Of a stretch of DNA of 64,000 nucleotides, positions 8,935-17,291 are shown piece by piece (position 1 is the stretch's first letter; each line of letters starts with the position of its first letter). The notes beneath the pieces are model-generated. The model did no database searches. It was not told the origin of the DNA and worked only from the letters and a program-made list of their open reading frames with translations. Source of the DNA: Geodermatophilaceae bacterium URHA0031 (GTDB taxonomy: Bacteria > Actinomycetota > Actinomycetes > Mycobacteriales > Geodermatophilaceae); the NCBI GenBank assembly GCA_000620205.1, contig JHVP01000001.1, positions 620,001 to 684,000 of the forward strand. The letters run 5' to 3'. Both the position numbers and the translations under genes were made by a program.

Positions 8935-10373
8935 CCGTCACCACATCGGGGACCACCCCGCAGATCGGCCTGGACGAGCTGCGCACGCTGTTCCTGTTCG
9001 AGTCGCTGCGCGACGAGGACCTGCAGTGGATCGCCGACCACGCCGAGGTCCGGGTGTTCGGCGGCGAGGCCGTCGTCTTCGCCCAGGGCGACCCGTCCGA
9101 CGCGCTGTACGTGCTGCTCGACGGCGGTCTGCGGCTGACCAAGCACGCCGACGGCGAGGACGTGCTGATCAACGAGACGACCTACCGCGGCGCCTACTCC
9201 GGCGCGACCCGGGCCTACGCGACCGGCCACCCGCAGGATTACCAGACCACCCTGCGCACCACCCGGCCCAGCCGGTTCCTGCGGCTGTCCGCCGAGGACT
9301 TCGCCACCCTGGTCACCCAGCAGTGCCCGATGGCGGTGCACCTGCTGGACGGGCTGTACGAGGGGGTGCGGGCCACCGAGTCGGCGATGCGCCAGCGCGA
9401 GCACCTGGTGCAGCTCGGCCACCTGTCGGCCAACCTGGCCCACGAGCTCAACAACCCGGCGGCCGCCGCCGTCCGGGCCACCGAGCAGCTGCGCGGCCGG
9501 ATGAGCGCGATGCGGCACAAGCTGGGGCTGCTCGCCGACGGCGGCCTGTCCCCCGACCTGGTCGCCCGGCTGGTCCGGACCCAGGAGGTCGCCGTCGAGC
9601 GGGCGGCCAAGCCGCGCCCGGACCTCACCGCGCTGGAGGAGAGCGACCTGGAGGACGCGATCGCCGAGCGGCTGGAGGAGGTCGGGGTGGACAACGCCTA
9701 CGACCTCGCGCCGGTGTTCGCCACCGCCGGGATGGACGCCCAGTGGGTCGACGACGTCGTCGAGCAGGTCGACTCCGGCCTGGAGTGGAGCGCCGCCTTC
9801 GGCTGGCTGCGCTACACGCTGGAGACCGAGACGCTGATGAGCGAGATCGAGGAGGCCGCCACCCGGATCTCCTCGCTGGTGGGCGCGGTCAAGCAGTACT
9901 CGCACATGGACCAGGCCCAGCACCAGGAGCTCGACGTCAAGCCGGGCATCGAGAGCACGCTGGTGATGCTGGCCCGCAAGCTGTCGGGCATCGAGATCCG
10001 CCGGGACTACGCCGCCGCGCTGCCCGCCGTCCCCGGCTACCCGGCCGAGCTGAACCAGGTGTGGACCAACCTGATCGACAACGCCGCGGACGCGATGGGC
10101 GAGAGCGGCGTGCTGACCCTGCGGACCCGGGCCGACGACGACGCGGTCTTCGTCGAGATCACCGACGACGGGCCGGGCGTGCCCGAGGAGGTGCGGGCGA
10201 CGCTGTTCGACGCCTTCGTCACCACCAAGGGGACCGGCGAGGGCAGCGGCCTGGGCCTGGAGAACGCCAAGCGGATCGTCGAGCGGCGGCACGGCGGCGC
10301 GCTCAACTACTCGACCGGGCCGGAGGGGACGACGTTCTGCGTGCGGCTGCCGCTGCACCGGCCGCGGGGGTGA
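8931..10373 (+). CDS. Cyclic-nucleotide-binding-fold sensor histidine kinase
   Basis: This 480-residue protein is predicted to be cytosolic, since no membrane segment is visible. Residues 15-130 form a CRP-type cyclic-nucleotide-binding fold (FLFESLRDEDLQWIADHAEV, then VVFAQGDPSDALYVLLDG). The phospho-acceptor is H171 in NLAHELNNPAAAAV, separated from the ATPase domain by a long helical insert (about 185-310). The HATPase domain shows NLIDNAADAM, DDGPGVPEE and GEGSGLGLENA. The obvious phosphorylation target is the receiver domain of the fused flavoprotein encoded immediately upstream with a 4-bp overlap. Whether a cyclic nucleotide, heme or another ligand is sensed cannot be told from sequence. 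Confidence 0.92.
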   Translation: MTVTTSGTTPQIGLDELRTLFLFESLRDEDLQWIADHAEVRVFGGEAVVFAQGDPSDALYVLLDGGLRLTKHADGEDVLINETTYRGAYSGATRAYATGHPQDYQTTLRTTRPSRFLRLSAEDFATLVTQQCPMAVHLLDGLYEGVRATESAMRQREHLVQLGHLSANLAHELNNPAAAAVRATEQLRGRMSAMRHKLGLLADGGLSPDLVARLVRTQEVAVERAAKPRPDLTALEESDLEDAIAERLEEVGVDNAYDLAPVFATAGMDAQWVDDVVEQVDSGLEWSAAFGWLRYTLETETLMSEIEEAATRISSLVGAVKQYSHMDQAQHQELDVKPGIESTLVMLARKLSGIEIRRDYAAALPAVPGYPAELNQVWTNLIDNAADAMGESGVLTLRTRADDDAVFVEITDDGPGVPEEVRATLFDAFVTTKGTGEGSGLGLENAKRIVERRHGGALNYSTGPEGTTFCVRLPLHRPRG

Positions 10374-10657
10374 GCTCCTGGCAGGTGCAGGACGGTGCGA
10401 CCTGTCCGCACGCCGCGGACGCCCCGCCCTCCCCGGGCCCGGCCGACGCCTGCGCGGACTGCCTGCGGATCGGCGGGCAGTGGCTGCACCTGCGCCGCTG
10501 CCTGACCTGCGACCACGTCGGCTGCTGCGACTCCTCGCCGCACCGGCACGCCACCGCGCACGCCGCGGCGACCGGGCACCCGGTGCTCGCCTCCGCCGAG
10601 CCCGGCGAGCGCTGGGCCTGGTGCCACCCCGACCAGGCCCTCCTCCTCCCCTCGTAG
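10370..10657 (+). CDS. UBP-type zinc finger protein
   Basis: This 95-residue protein is almost entirely a ZnF-UBP domain. Candidate ligands are C12, H14, C28, C31, C44, C47 and C52 plus H58-H70, spaced as in the ubiquitin-protease zinc finger (CADCLRIGGQWLHLRRCLTC, then HRHATAHAAATGHPV). In eukaryotes the fold binds free C-terminal tails of ubiquitin; the bacterial ligand is unknown. Its GTG overlaps the kinase stop by 4 bp, making it the third gene of the redox-signalling operon. The tight coupling suggests that it works with the kinase or flavoprotein, but how is unknown. Confidence 0.88.
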   Translation: MSSWQVQDGATCPHAADAPPSPGPADACADCLRIGGQWLHLRRCLTCDHVGCCDSSPHRHATAHAAATGHPVLASAEPGERWAWCHPDQALLLPS

Positions 10658-10660
10658 CCC

Positions 10661-10719
10661 CTCTCCAGGTTTCGGCGCCGAAACCTGTCGAGGTTTCGGC
10701 GCCGAAACCTGGAGGAGGG
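10661..10719. terminator. Double palindrome between convergent operons
   Basis: Two identical perfect palindromes, AGGTTTCGGCGCCGAAACCT, lie at 10667-10686 and 10691-10710 and are flanked by complementary CT-rich and GA-rich arms, so the whole segment can fold as one long or two short hairpins. It sits exactly between the zinc-finger gene and the convergent response-regulator gene. A bidirectional terminator is the simplest reading. Confidence 0.7.
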
Positions 10720-10720
10720 G

Positions 10721-11374
10721 TCAGGTCGGGGAGGCGTCGAGGAAGCGGAGGACGGCGAGGACCCGGCGGTGGTCGGCGGTGTCCACCGGCAGGTCGAGCT
10801 TGGTGAAGACCGCCGTGATGTGCTTCTCCACGCTGCGCAGCGACAGGCCCAGCTCCTCGGCGATCGCCTGGTTGGAGCGCCCCTCGGCGAGCCGGCCGAG
10901 GATCTGCCGCTCCCGGGCGGTCAACCGGGCGATGCCGGCGTCCACCGACGGTGCGGCGAACAGCTGCCGCACCACTTCCGGGTCCAGCGCGGTGCCGCCG
11001 GCCGCCACCCGCCGCACCGCGTCGATGAACTGCCCGGTGCCGACGATCCGGTCCTTGAGCAGGTAACCGGTGCCGGCCGCGTGCCCGGCCAGCAGCTGCC
11101 GGGCGTACCGGGTCTCCACCCACTGGGAGAAGACGAGGACGCCGGTCGCCGGGTGCTCGGCCTTGATCCGCAGGGCCGCCCGGATCCCCTCGTCGGTGTG
11201 CGTCGGCGGCATCCGCACGTCGACGACGGCGAGGTCGGGCCGGTGCGCGGCGACCGCGGCGAGCAGCCCCTCGGCGTCGGGCACGGCAGCGACCACCTCG
11301 ATCCCGTGGTCGGCCAGCACCAGCGCGATGCCGTCCCGGAGCAGGGCGTTGTCCTCGGCGATGGTCACCCGCAC
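10721..11374 (-). CDS. NarL/FixJ-family response regulator
   Basis: This 217-residue regulator has a receiver domain with D8, phospho-acceptor D52 (AVVDVRMPP), S83 and K107 (YLLKD), and a C-terminal LuxR-type helix-turn-helix from about 150 (LTARERQILGRLAEGRSNQA, then SLRSVEKHI). The GTG start at 11374 follows GGAGG. It is encoded 36 bp after the sensor kinase at the end of an ABC exporter operon, so it probably controls that exporter in response to the kinase signal. Confidence 0.95.
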   Translation of the reverse strand: MRVTIAEDNALLRDGIALVLADHGIEVVAAVPDAEGLLAAVAAHRPDLAVVDVRMPPTHTDEGIRAALRIKAEHPATGVLVFSQWVETRYARQLLAGHAAGTGYLLKDRIVGTGQFIDAVRRVAAGGTALDPEVVRQLFAAPSVDAGIARLTARERQILGRLAEGRSNQAIAEELGLSLRSVEKHITAVFTKLDLPVDTADHRRVLAVLRFLDASPT

Positions 11375-11410
11375 GAGGTCATCCTCCCGGCAGGGTCGGC
11401 GAAGGCAGGG

Positions 11411-12637
11411 TCACGGCGACGGCAGGGTCACGGTGACGGTGGTCGGTCCGCCGTCCCGGCTGTCGACCGTCACTGACCCGTCCAGCGCCTCGGCCCGCCG
11501 GCGCAGCCCGGCCAGCCCGGTCCCGCCGGACCGCACCCGGGCGCCGCCGCGGCCGTCGTCGGTCACGGTCAGTACGACCCGGCCGTCGTCCTCGGTCAGG
11601 CTCAGGCACGCCGAGGATGCCCCGGCGTGCCGGGCGACGTTGGTGAGCAGCTCGGCGGCGCTGAAGTACAGCGTGCCGGCCACCGCTTCGGCCGGGCGGG
11701 ACCGCAGCCGGTCGCGGAACTCGGTGGGCACCGCGCTCCGGGCGGCCAGCGTGGCGAGCGCGGTCGGCAATCCGTCGTCCAGCGCGGGTGGGTGCATCCC
11801 GCGGATGACCTCGCGGAGCTCCACCAGCCCGTCGGACACCATCTCCCGGGCCGCGCCGAGCTCGGCGCGGCGGACCGGGTCGGCTTCGCGCTGCTCCAGC
11901 CGGGACAGCAGCAGCCCGATGGTGACCAGCCGGGCCTGGGTGCCGTCGTGCAGGTCGCGCTCCAGCCGGCGCAGCGTGGCCGCCGCGTCCGCGCTGACCA
12001 CCGCCCGGCTGGTCTCCAGCTCGGCGATCCGCCGCCCCGCCCGGCCGGAGGTGAGCAGCCCGCCCACCAGCGCCCGGTCGAGCAGCACCAGCCCGTGGAC
12101 CAGCCAGGGAAAGACCAGCAGCACGGCGGCACCCTGCACGGCGAGCAGCCAGCTGCCGCCCCACGTGCCGCCGGTCCAGGACCGCCAGCTCTCGGGCACG
12201 ACGAGGGACCAGGCCGGCGAGGTGACGGCTGCGGTCCCGACGACGACCGCCACCACCGCCAGGTAGGTCCCCGCCACGGCCAGCGGCAGCACCAGGAAGC
12301 AGTACAGCAGCGCCCGCCAGGCCGTCTCGTCCGCGAACAGCGCGCGCAGCCGGCGGACCGGGCCCCCGGCCGGCAGCGGTGGCGGCGCGGCCCAGTCCCA
12401 GCCGAGCAGCCGGCGCGCCGGGCCCCGGAACACCACCGGCACACGGCGGGCGAGCGCCAGCGTGACGGCCAGCACCGGCAGCCCGACGCCCAGCAGGGAC
12501 AGCGGCGCCGCGACCAGGCCGAGCAGGGCGAGCAGGAACGCCGGCAGGCCGAGCAGCGCCCGGACGGCGGTGGCCGCCAGCTCCCGCCAGGTGCGACCCG
12601 ACACCGGGGCGGCCAGCGCGGCTCGGACGGCGCTCAC
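11411..12637 (-). CDS. Membrane sensor histidine kinase (HisKA_3 type)
   Basis: This 408-residue kinase has an N-terminal membrane module with two hydrophobic pairs at about 25-65 and 108-190, little extracellular sequence, and then the dimerisation box LERDLHDGTQARLV with phospho-acceptor H230. The ATPase domain has AAELLTNVARHA and DDGRGG near the C-terminus. The GTG start overlaps the permease stop (GTGA). A small-loop membrane sensor next to an ABC exporter is typical of cell-envelope or antimicrobial-peptide sensing, where the transporter itself can act as co-sensor (inference). Confidence 0.93.
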   Translation of the reverse strand: MSAVRAALAAPVSGRTWRELAATAVRALLGLPAFLLALLGLVAAPLSLLGVGLPVLAVTLALARRVPVVFRGPARRLLGWDWAAPPPLPAGGPVRRLRALFADETAWRALLYCFLVLPLAVAGTYLAVVAVVVGTAAVTSPAWSLVVPESWRSWTGGTWGGSWLLAVQGAAVLLVFPWLVHGLVLLDRALVGGLLTSGRAGRRIAELETSRAVVSADAAATLRRLERDLHDGTQARLVTIGLLLSRLEQREADPVRRAELGAAREMVSDGLVELREVIRGMHPPALDDGLPTALATLAARSAVPTEFRDRLRSRPAEAVAGTLYFSAAELLTNVARHAGASSACLSLTEDDGRVVLTVTDDGRGGARVRSGGTGLAGLRRRAEALDGSVTVDSRDGGPTTVTVTLPSP

Positions 12638-13980
12638 CCGGCGCCGCCCGAGCGGTGCAGGGCCGGGCGCCGGGTCAGCACGGCGACCGGCAGCACCGTG
12701 CCGGCCGCCACGACCCCGAAGGCCAGCGTCAGCCCGGCGGCGAGCGCCGGGGCCGGCACGCGGGGCAGCCAGGTGCCCAGGCTGGTGTGCAGCATCGGCA
12801 GCAGCGTCGCACCTGCGGCAAGCCCGGCGAGCAGGACAGCGGTCGTCGCGACCAGCGCGGCCTCGCTGCTCACCACGAGCAGCAGCCGTCGGCGGGTCCC
12901 TCCGGCCAGCTGCAGGACGGCGAGATCGCGGTCGCGGGACACCAACACCGTCACCAGCGCGTTCAGCGCCGCGACCCCCGCGAAGGCGCAGAAGACCGCC
13001 GTCCCCGACCAGTCGGTCCACACCTCGGCCGGCGGCCCCGGCGAGCCGGTCACCGCGGCGCTGGTGGTGCGAGCAGCGACCTTGATGCCGGCGAAGGCCA
13101 TCGCCAGCACCAACGGCACCAGGGTGCCGGCCAGCGGCCGGGACAGCGCCGCGACCTCGTCCAGCGCTAGCCGGGGCAGTCCCCCGGGCAGCAGCGGACG
13201 GAGCACCGCGGCCGCTGCGCGGAGCACCACCGGGCCCAGCAGCCCGATGCCGATGCACTCGGCCAGCAGGACGAACAGCGCCGCATCGTCGGCCTGGTCG
13301 GCAGCCAGCGCGGACACCACTGCCGAACCGGCGATCCCCCCGCCGACGAGGAGCAACCCGAGCGCCGTCCGTGCCGGACCGATGTGCCGCCGGTCCCCGG
13401 AGGTCTCGCTCAGCGCGATCGCCGGTGCCGACCGGATGGTCCGCCGGCCGGCCACCGCCGCCCCGACGACCGAGGTGCCGAGCTGGATGCCCACCACGAT
13501 CGGCAGGACGACCAGCCCCGGGGTGAACCGGACGCCGTCCGGCAGGGCGTCATGGGCCCGGAGGAGCGCCACCCAGCCGGAACCCAGGGGCACGGCCAGC
13601 GCGATGCCCAGCAGCGAGGCCGGCAGCGACACGGCCACGGCCTGCAGCAGCACCGACCAGCGCAGCTGCCCCGGCGTCGCCCCGACCGACCGCAGCAGCG
13701 CGATGTCGCGCAACTGCCGGGAGACCGCCAGGTTCATGGTCACCGCGACGACGAGGACGGACAGGTAGATCGAGTCGCCGAGGAACACGGCGGTCGTGTC
13801 CGTCATGCCGCCGGCCCGCACGCTGCGCCGGTCCGCGGCCGACAGACCCGGCGCGGACAGCGACGCCGCGGTCATGAGCATGACCGCGATCACCGCTGCG
13901 CCCAGCAGCTGCGTGCAGGCCGGTCCCACCAGGGTCCAGCGGTGCCGGCGCAGCGCCTGCCGGGTGATGCCCGACCTCAT
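12634..13980 (-). CDS. FtsX-like ABC transporter permease
   Basis: This 448-residue multi-span protein has an N-terminal helix (LLGAAVIAVMLMTAASL), then FtsX-type segments with helix groups at about 70-170 and 300-430. QLRDIALLRSVGATPGQLRW is the conserved cytoplasmic loop of MacB/FtsX permeases, and RDLAVLQLAGGTRRRLL is the second copy of that loop. It forms the membrane part of the exporter with the ATPase encoded just upstream (4-bp ATGA overlap). It is shorter than ten-helix BceB proteins and lacks their large extracellular loop. Confidence 0.92.
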   Translation of the reverse strand: MRSGITRQALRRHRWTLVGPACTQLLGAAVIAVMLMTAASLSAPGLSAADRRSVRAGGMTDTTAVFLGDSIYLSVLVVAVTMNLAVSRQLRDIALLRSVGATPGQLRWSVLLQAVAVSLPASLLGIALAVPLGSGWVALLRAHDALPDGVRFTPGLVVLPIVVGIQLGTSVVGAAVAGRRTIRSAPAIALSETSGDRRHIGPARTALGLLLVGGGIAGSAVVSALAADQADDAALFVLLAECIGIGLLGPVVLRAAAAVLRPLLPGGLPRLALDEVAALSRPLAGTLVPLVLAMAFAGIKVAARTTSAAVTGSPGPPAEVWTDWSGTAVFCAFAGVAALNALVTVLVSRDRDLAVLQLAGGTRRRLLLVVSSEAALVATTAVLLAGLAAGATLLPMLHTSLGTWLPRVPAPALAAGLTLAFGVVAAGTVLPVAVLTRRPALHRSGGAG

Positions 13981-14717
13981 CGGGACGCCGCCTGCGGTGC
14001 GCCGCTCACCGCGGCCAGCTGCTCGGCGATCGCCGCGACGTCCGGGGTCGGTCCGTCGCTGACCAGCGCGCCCGCGTGCAGCAGGACCAGCCGGTCGCTG
14101 GCGGCCGCGACCCGCGGGTCGTGGGTGACCAGCACGACGGCCACGGCCCGGGTGTCCACCGCCGTCCGCAGCAGGCCCACCACCTGCGCACCGGTGGTGG
14201 GATCCAGTGCGCCGGTGGGCTCGTCGGCGAAGACCACCGCCGGGTCGGCGGCGAGCGCCCGGGCCACCGCGACCCGCTGACGCTGCCCGCCGGAGAGCTC
14301 CCCCACCGGCCGCTGCTCGGTGCCGGCCAGTCCGACGGACGCCAGGACCTCGGCCAGCGGCCGGGCCCGCGGACCGCCGAGCCGCTGCGGCAGCAGCACG
14401 TTCTGGGCGACGGTCAGCTCGGAGAGCAGGTTGTAGGACTGGAAGACCACGCCTACGGAGTCCCGGCGCAGCCGGGTCCGCGCCGCCTCCCCGAGCCGGC
14501 CGAGGTCCCGGCCGACCAGCCGCACCGTCCCGGCCGAGGGACGCTCCAGCCCGGCCGCGCAGTGCAGCAGCGTGCTCTTCCCCGATCCGGTCACGCCCAT
14601 CACGGCGACGAACTCCCCCGCCGCCACGTCGAGCGAGACGTCGTCCAGCGCGACGGTCTCCCGTCCGCCGGTCCGGTAGCTCCTGCTCACGCCCGTCAGC
14701 TGCACCACGGTGTCCAT
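13977..14717 (-). CDS. ABC transporter ATP-binding protein (MacB/LolD type)
   Basis: This 246-residue ATPase has Walker A GVTGSGKS at 41-48, the Q-loop in VVFQSYNLLSELTV, signature LSGGQRQRVAVARAL and Walker B VVFADEPTGALDP. It belongs to the lipoprotein/macrolide exporter class. The ATG at 14717 gives the normal N-terminus (MDTVVQLTGVSRSY); the 12-codon upstream extension is Arg-rich and probably untranslated. It is the first gene of a four-gene operon: ATPase, permease, kinase, regulator. Confidence 0.95.
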   Translation of the reverse strand: MDTVVQLTGVSRSYRTGGRETVALDDVSLDVAAGEFVAVMGVTGSGKSTLLHCAAGLERPSAGTVRLVGRDLGRLGEAARTRLRRDSVGVVFQSYNLLSELTVAQNVLLPQRLGGPRARPLAEVLASVGLAGTEQRPVGELSGGQRQRVAVARALAADPAVVFADEPTGALDPTTGAQVVGLLRTAVDTRAVAVVLVTHDPRVAAASDRLVLLHAGALVSDGPTPDVAAIAEQLAAVSGAPQAASR

Positions 14718-14794
14718 GCGGCCACCCTGGCGACCGCGGCGCCGGCGCGACACCGTGCAGACCGCACCCCCCGACGGCGGTTGCCACGGCCCCG

Positions 14795-14882
14795 ACGCGC
14801 TTTCGCGCGAGTAACCACGCGCGCTTTCGCGCGAGAAACCACGCGCGGTTTCGCGCGAGAAACCACGCGCGGTTTCGCGCGA
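14795..14882. repeat. Tandem 24-bp hairpin repeats downstream of larA-like gene
   Basis: Three and a half copies of a 22-24 bp unit are present (starts at 14795, 14817, 14841 and 14865). Each contains TTTCGCGCGAGAAACC or a close variant, so each copy can form a GGTTTC...GAAACC hairpin around a CGCG core. The array begins immediately after the stop codon of the larA-like gene (leftward) and ends 78 bp before the ABC ATPase start. It may act as a terminator and may expand or contract by slippage. Confidence 0.75.
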
Positions 14883-16157
14883 CTAAGTACGCACGTAGGG
14901 GATGGTCTGCGGGCCCTCGGGGAGGACGCAGACCCGGGCTCCGGGGCCGGCCTTCCCGACGGCCTCGGCGACGGTCGCTGCGATGTCCGCGGTCTGCTCG
15001 AGGTGGGCCTCGGCGAGCTGGTCGTCGGTGAGCCGGTCGGTGTGCATGACCACCCGGTGCGCGGACTGGATGCGCGCCTGGATCTGCACCTGCCACTGGT
15101 CGGGCACGGTCTGCTCGCGGGCGCTGATCAGCTCCAGCAGCGCCTCCGGTGACGCGGCCGAGGTCAGCACCTCGCGGTAGGAGCCGTGGTCGGGGAAGCC
15201 GTCCTCGCACGCGGCGGCGCAAACGATGAGCCCGTCCGGCCGGGTCACCTGCGCAGCGGCGGACATCCCCTTCACCGACTGGTACAGGTTCTGGTCCAGC
15301 GGGAACCCCGAGCCGGTGGTGACGACGACGTCGAACGGTGCGTCGACCGGGGCCATCGCCACCTCGCGGGCCCGCTCGATCGCCGCCGCGTGCATCTCCA
15401 GCACGTCGCCGCCGAACGCCGCGATGACCTCCTGCCGGGTGTTGAGCACGACGTCGAAGGAGTACGTGACGCCCCCGGTGGCCGCGGCGATGGCGCGGAC
15501 GTCGTCGTGCACCGGGTTGCCCTGGGTGACGCCCCAGGTCGCCCGCTCGTCACCGATCCGCTTCGCGTCGTGCAGCACCAGCACGGTGTCCAGCGCGGCC
15601 AGCCCGGGGGCCACCATCTTGGGCCCGCCGGAGAAGCCGGCGAAGAAGTGCGGCTCGACGAAGCCGGTGGTGAGCCGGACGTCGGCGTCCACCCACTGCT
15701 CGTTCAGCCAGACCGGCACACCGGCGCCGAACGTGCCCATCCAGCGGTGCGTGTCGCCCGCCCGGGAGTCGTGGTTGACGATCCGCACCGAGTCGACGAC
15801 CTCGTCGCCGAACATCGCCCGCAGCTCGGCCTCGGTGTTGGCCCGGTGGGTGCCGGTGGCGACCAGGACGACGACGTCCTCGAGCCGCACGATGCCGTCG
15901 AGCTCCTCGAGCACGGCCGGGATCATCAGGTGCCGCGGCTGGGCGCGGGTGCCGTCGCAGGCCGAGATGGCCACCGTCTGCCCGGGGCGCACCCGCTCCC
16001 GCAGCGGCGGACCGGAGACCGGTTCGCGCAGCGCGCGGCGCAGCTCGGCCGGCACGTCCGGGGCGGCCGGGTGCTGCACGGGCGTGATCACCGCCGCGTC
16101 GTCGGGGACATCGATGGTCAGGCCCGTCCGTCCGTAGGCCAGCGTCACCTGCTGCAC
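14883..16157 (-). CDS. LarA-family nickel-pincer racemase homologue
   Basis: This 424-residue protein matches the lactate racemase LarA family (DUF2088). Visible motifs are VLVATGTHR near residue 118, VNHDSRAGDTH, FVEPHFFAGFSGGPKMVAPG (the loop carrying the lysine that anchors the nickel-pincer cofactor in LarA) and VTTGSGFPLDQNLYQSVKGM. Family members racemise or epimerise alpha-hydroxy acids. The GTG at 16157 begins at the conserved core and follows GAGGGG; longer reading upstream has low-complexity residues. No cofactor-making larB, larC or larE lies nearby. The substrate is unknown; lactate is only one possibility. Confidence 0.88.
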   Translation of the reverse strand: MQQVTLAYGRTGLTIDVPDDAAVITPVQHPAAPDVPAELRRALREPVSGPPLRERVRPGQTVAISACDGTRAQPRHLMIPAVLEELDGIVRLEDVVVLVATGTHRANTEAELRAMFGDEVVDSVRIVNHDSRAGDTHRWMGTFGAGVPVWLNEQWVDADVRLTTGFVEPHFFAGFSGGPKMVAPGLAALDTVLVLHDAKRIGDERATWGVTQGNPVHDDVRAIAAATGGVTYSFDVVLNTRQEVIAAFGGDVLEMHAAAIERAREVAMAPVDAPFDVVVTTGSGFPLDQNLYQSVKGMSAAAQVTRPDGLIVCAAACEDGFPDHGSYREVLTSAASPEALLELISAREQTVPDQWQVQIQARIQSAHRVVMHTDRLTDDQLAEAHLEQTADIAATVAEAVGKAGPGARVCVLPEGPQTIPYVRT

Positions 16158-16236
16158 GGGGTCCCCCTCGTCGTCGAGCGGTCTCTCCTCCGGAGGGTAG
16201 AGCGTGGCCCGTCGGCGGGGCGGGTAGCGGCCGCAC

Positions 16237-16608
16237 ATGACGGAGAGCTTCGTGGAGAGCCTCGGCGTGCACGGCCGGACGGCGGACGACGGGACGGCGC
16301 GCCTGGAGCTCGACGCGACCGAGCGCCACCTCAACGAGGCCGGCACGGTTCACGGCGGCGTGCTGGCCACCCTGGTCGACACCGCGATGGGCCAGGCGGT
16401 GCGCAGCCTCACCGGGGACGACGACGTCCCGGCGACCAGCCAGCTCACGGTGACCTACCTGCGGGCGGGGAAGCCCGGCCCCCTCGAGGTCGTCGGCCGG
16501 GTCAGCAAGCAGGGCGAGCACCTCACGGTGTGCGAGGCCGACGTCGAGCAGGAGGGCCGCACCCTGGTGCACGCCGTCGCGACGTTCGCCGTCCTACACA
16601 CGAGGTGA
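16237..16608 (+). CDS. PaaI-family hotdog thioesterase
   Basis: This 123-residue single hotdog-fold protein contains the family motif NEAGTVHGGVLATLVDTAMG (HGG at 39-41, D48 as probable catalytic acid). Such enzymes hydrolyse acyl-CoA thioesters, often aryl- or hydroxyphenylacetyl-CoA. The start ATG lies 79 bp from the divergent larA-like start, so the two share a promoter region. The length is normal for the family. The substrate cannot be assigned. Confidence 0.88.
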   Translation: MTESFVESLGVHGRTADDGTARLELDATERHLNEAGTVHGGVLATLVDTAMGQAVRSLTGDDDVPATSQLTVTYLRAGKPGPLEVVGRVSKQGEHLTVCEADVEQEGRTLVHAVATFAVLHTR

Positions 16609-16671
16609 CCCGTGGCCCCCTTCAGGGCACCGCCGCGAGCCTGCGAGGGGTGGGGAGAAGGGGGTCCTCGT

Positions 16672-17130
16672 TCAGGTGGGGCGGCGGCCGGCGCGGGTGC
16701 GCGCCGCGGCCAGCGACTCGGCGTCCAGCGCGTCGGCGTCCCCGGCGGCGTGGGCCCGTGCCTGCTCGTCGAGCCAGTGGACGTGCCGTTCCCACGCGGC
16801 CCGGGGCGAGACGCCCAGCGCGCGGCCGATCTGCTGCCAGTCGGCACCACCGCGGAGCGCGGCGCGGATCCCCAGCTGCCGGTGCTCGTGGGCCTTGCGC
16901 GCCACGACCTCACCCAGAGTCAGCAGTTCCAGCGCCTCCTCCACGTCCAGCGTGGTGGTGACGTCCTTGATCCGCATCCAGTTGTCGTCGTCGTCGGCGC
17001 TGTCGTTGGGCTCGTCGATGACCACGTTGTCACGTCGACTGAGGAAGTCCAGCCTGGTCACCGCGGTGAGGAGGGAGAACTCACGCTCCAGCACCTCAGG
17101 AGTGGTGGCCACCTCGGGCAGAGTGCTCAT
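16672..17130 (-). CDS. Hypothetical protein with a possible helix-turn-helix
   Basis: I do not recognise the family of this 152-residue protein. It is mostly helical, with an acidic stretch (NDSADDDDN) near residue 45. A segment at about 93-122 (ADWQQIGRALGVSPRAAWER) looks like a helix-turn-helix of the kind found in small actinobacterial DNA-binding proteins. The ATG at 17130 is chosen over one 16 codons upstream because the extra residues look non-coding. It is monocistronic between a thioesterase (convergent) and a ferritin-like gene. Confidence 0.72.
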   Translation of the reverse strand: MSTLPEVATTPEVLEREFSLLTAVTRLDFLSRRDNVVIDEPNDSADDDDNWMRIKDVTTTLDVEEALELLTLGEVVARKAHEHRQLGIRAALRGGADWQQIGRALGVSPRAAWERHVHWLDEQARAHAAGDADALDAESLAAARTRAGRRPT

Positions 17131-17239
17131 GCGGGCCAGTATCTCCGGATGTGTCACCGATGTGACGCATCGTGACATCTGTCTCCACGCCGAGCCGGTG
17201 GTCGACAGCGCAGCGTGGCCGTTGCAGGACGGGACGCAA

Positions 17240-17273
17240 GGGGCCGGTGTCCGCAGCTGCGGACACCGGCCCC
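17240..17273 (-). terminator. Rho-independent-type hairpin
   Basis: A perfect 34-bp palindrome has 17-bp arms (left arm GGGGCCGGTGTCCGCAG). It lies 18 bp after the stop of the leftward ferritin-like gene. There is no T-tract, as is usual in high-GC actinobacteria. Confidence 0.8.
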
Positions 17274-17291
17274 TCGGGTGCTCTCGGGACG

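Noticed and set aside
14795..14882. Possible small CRISPR array.
   Set aside because: The repeats are directly abutting 24-bp hairpins without unique spacers, and there are no cas genes.
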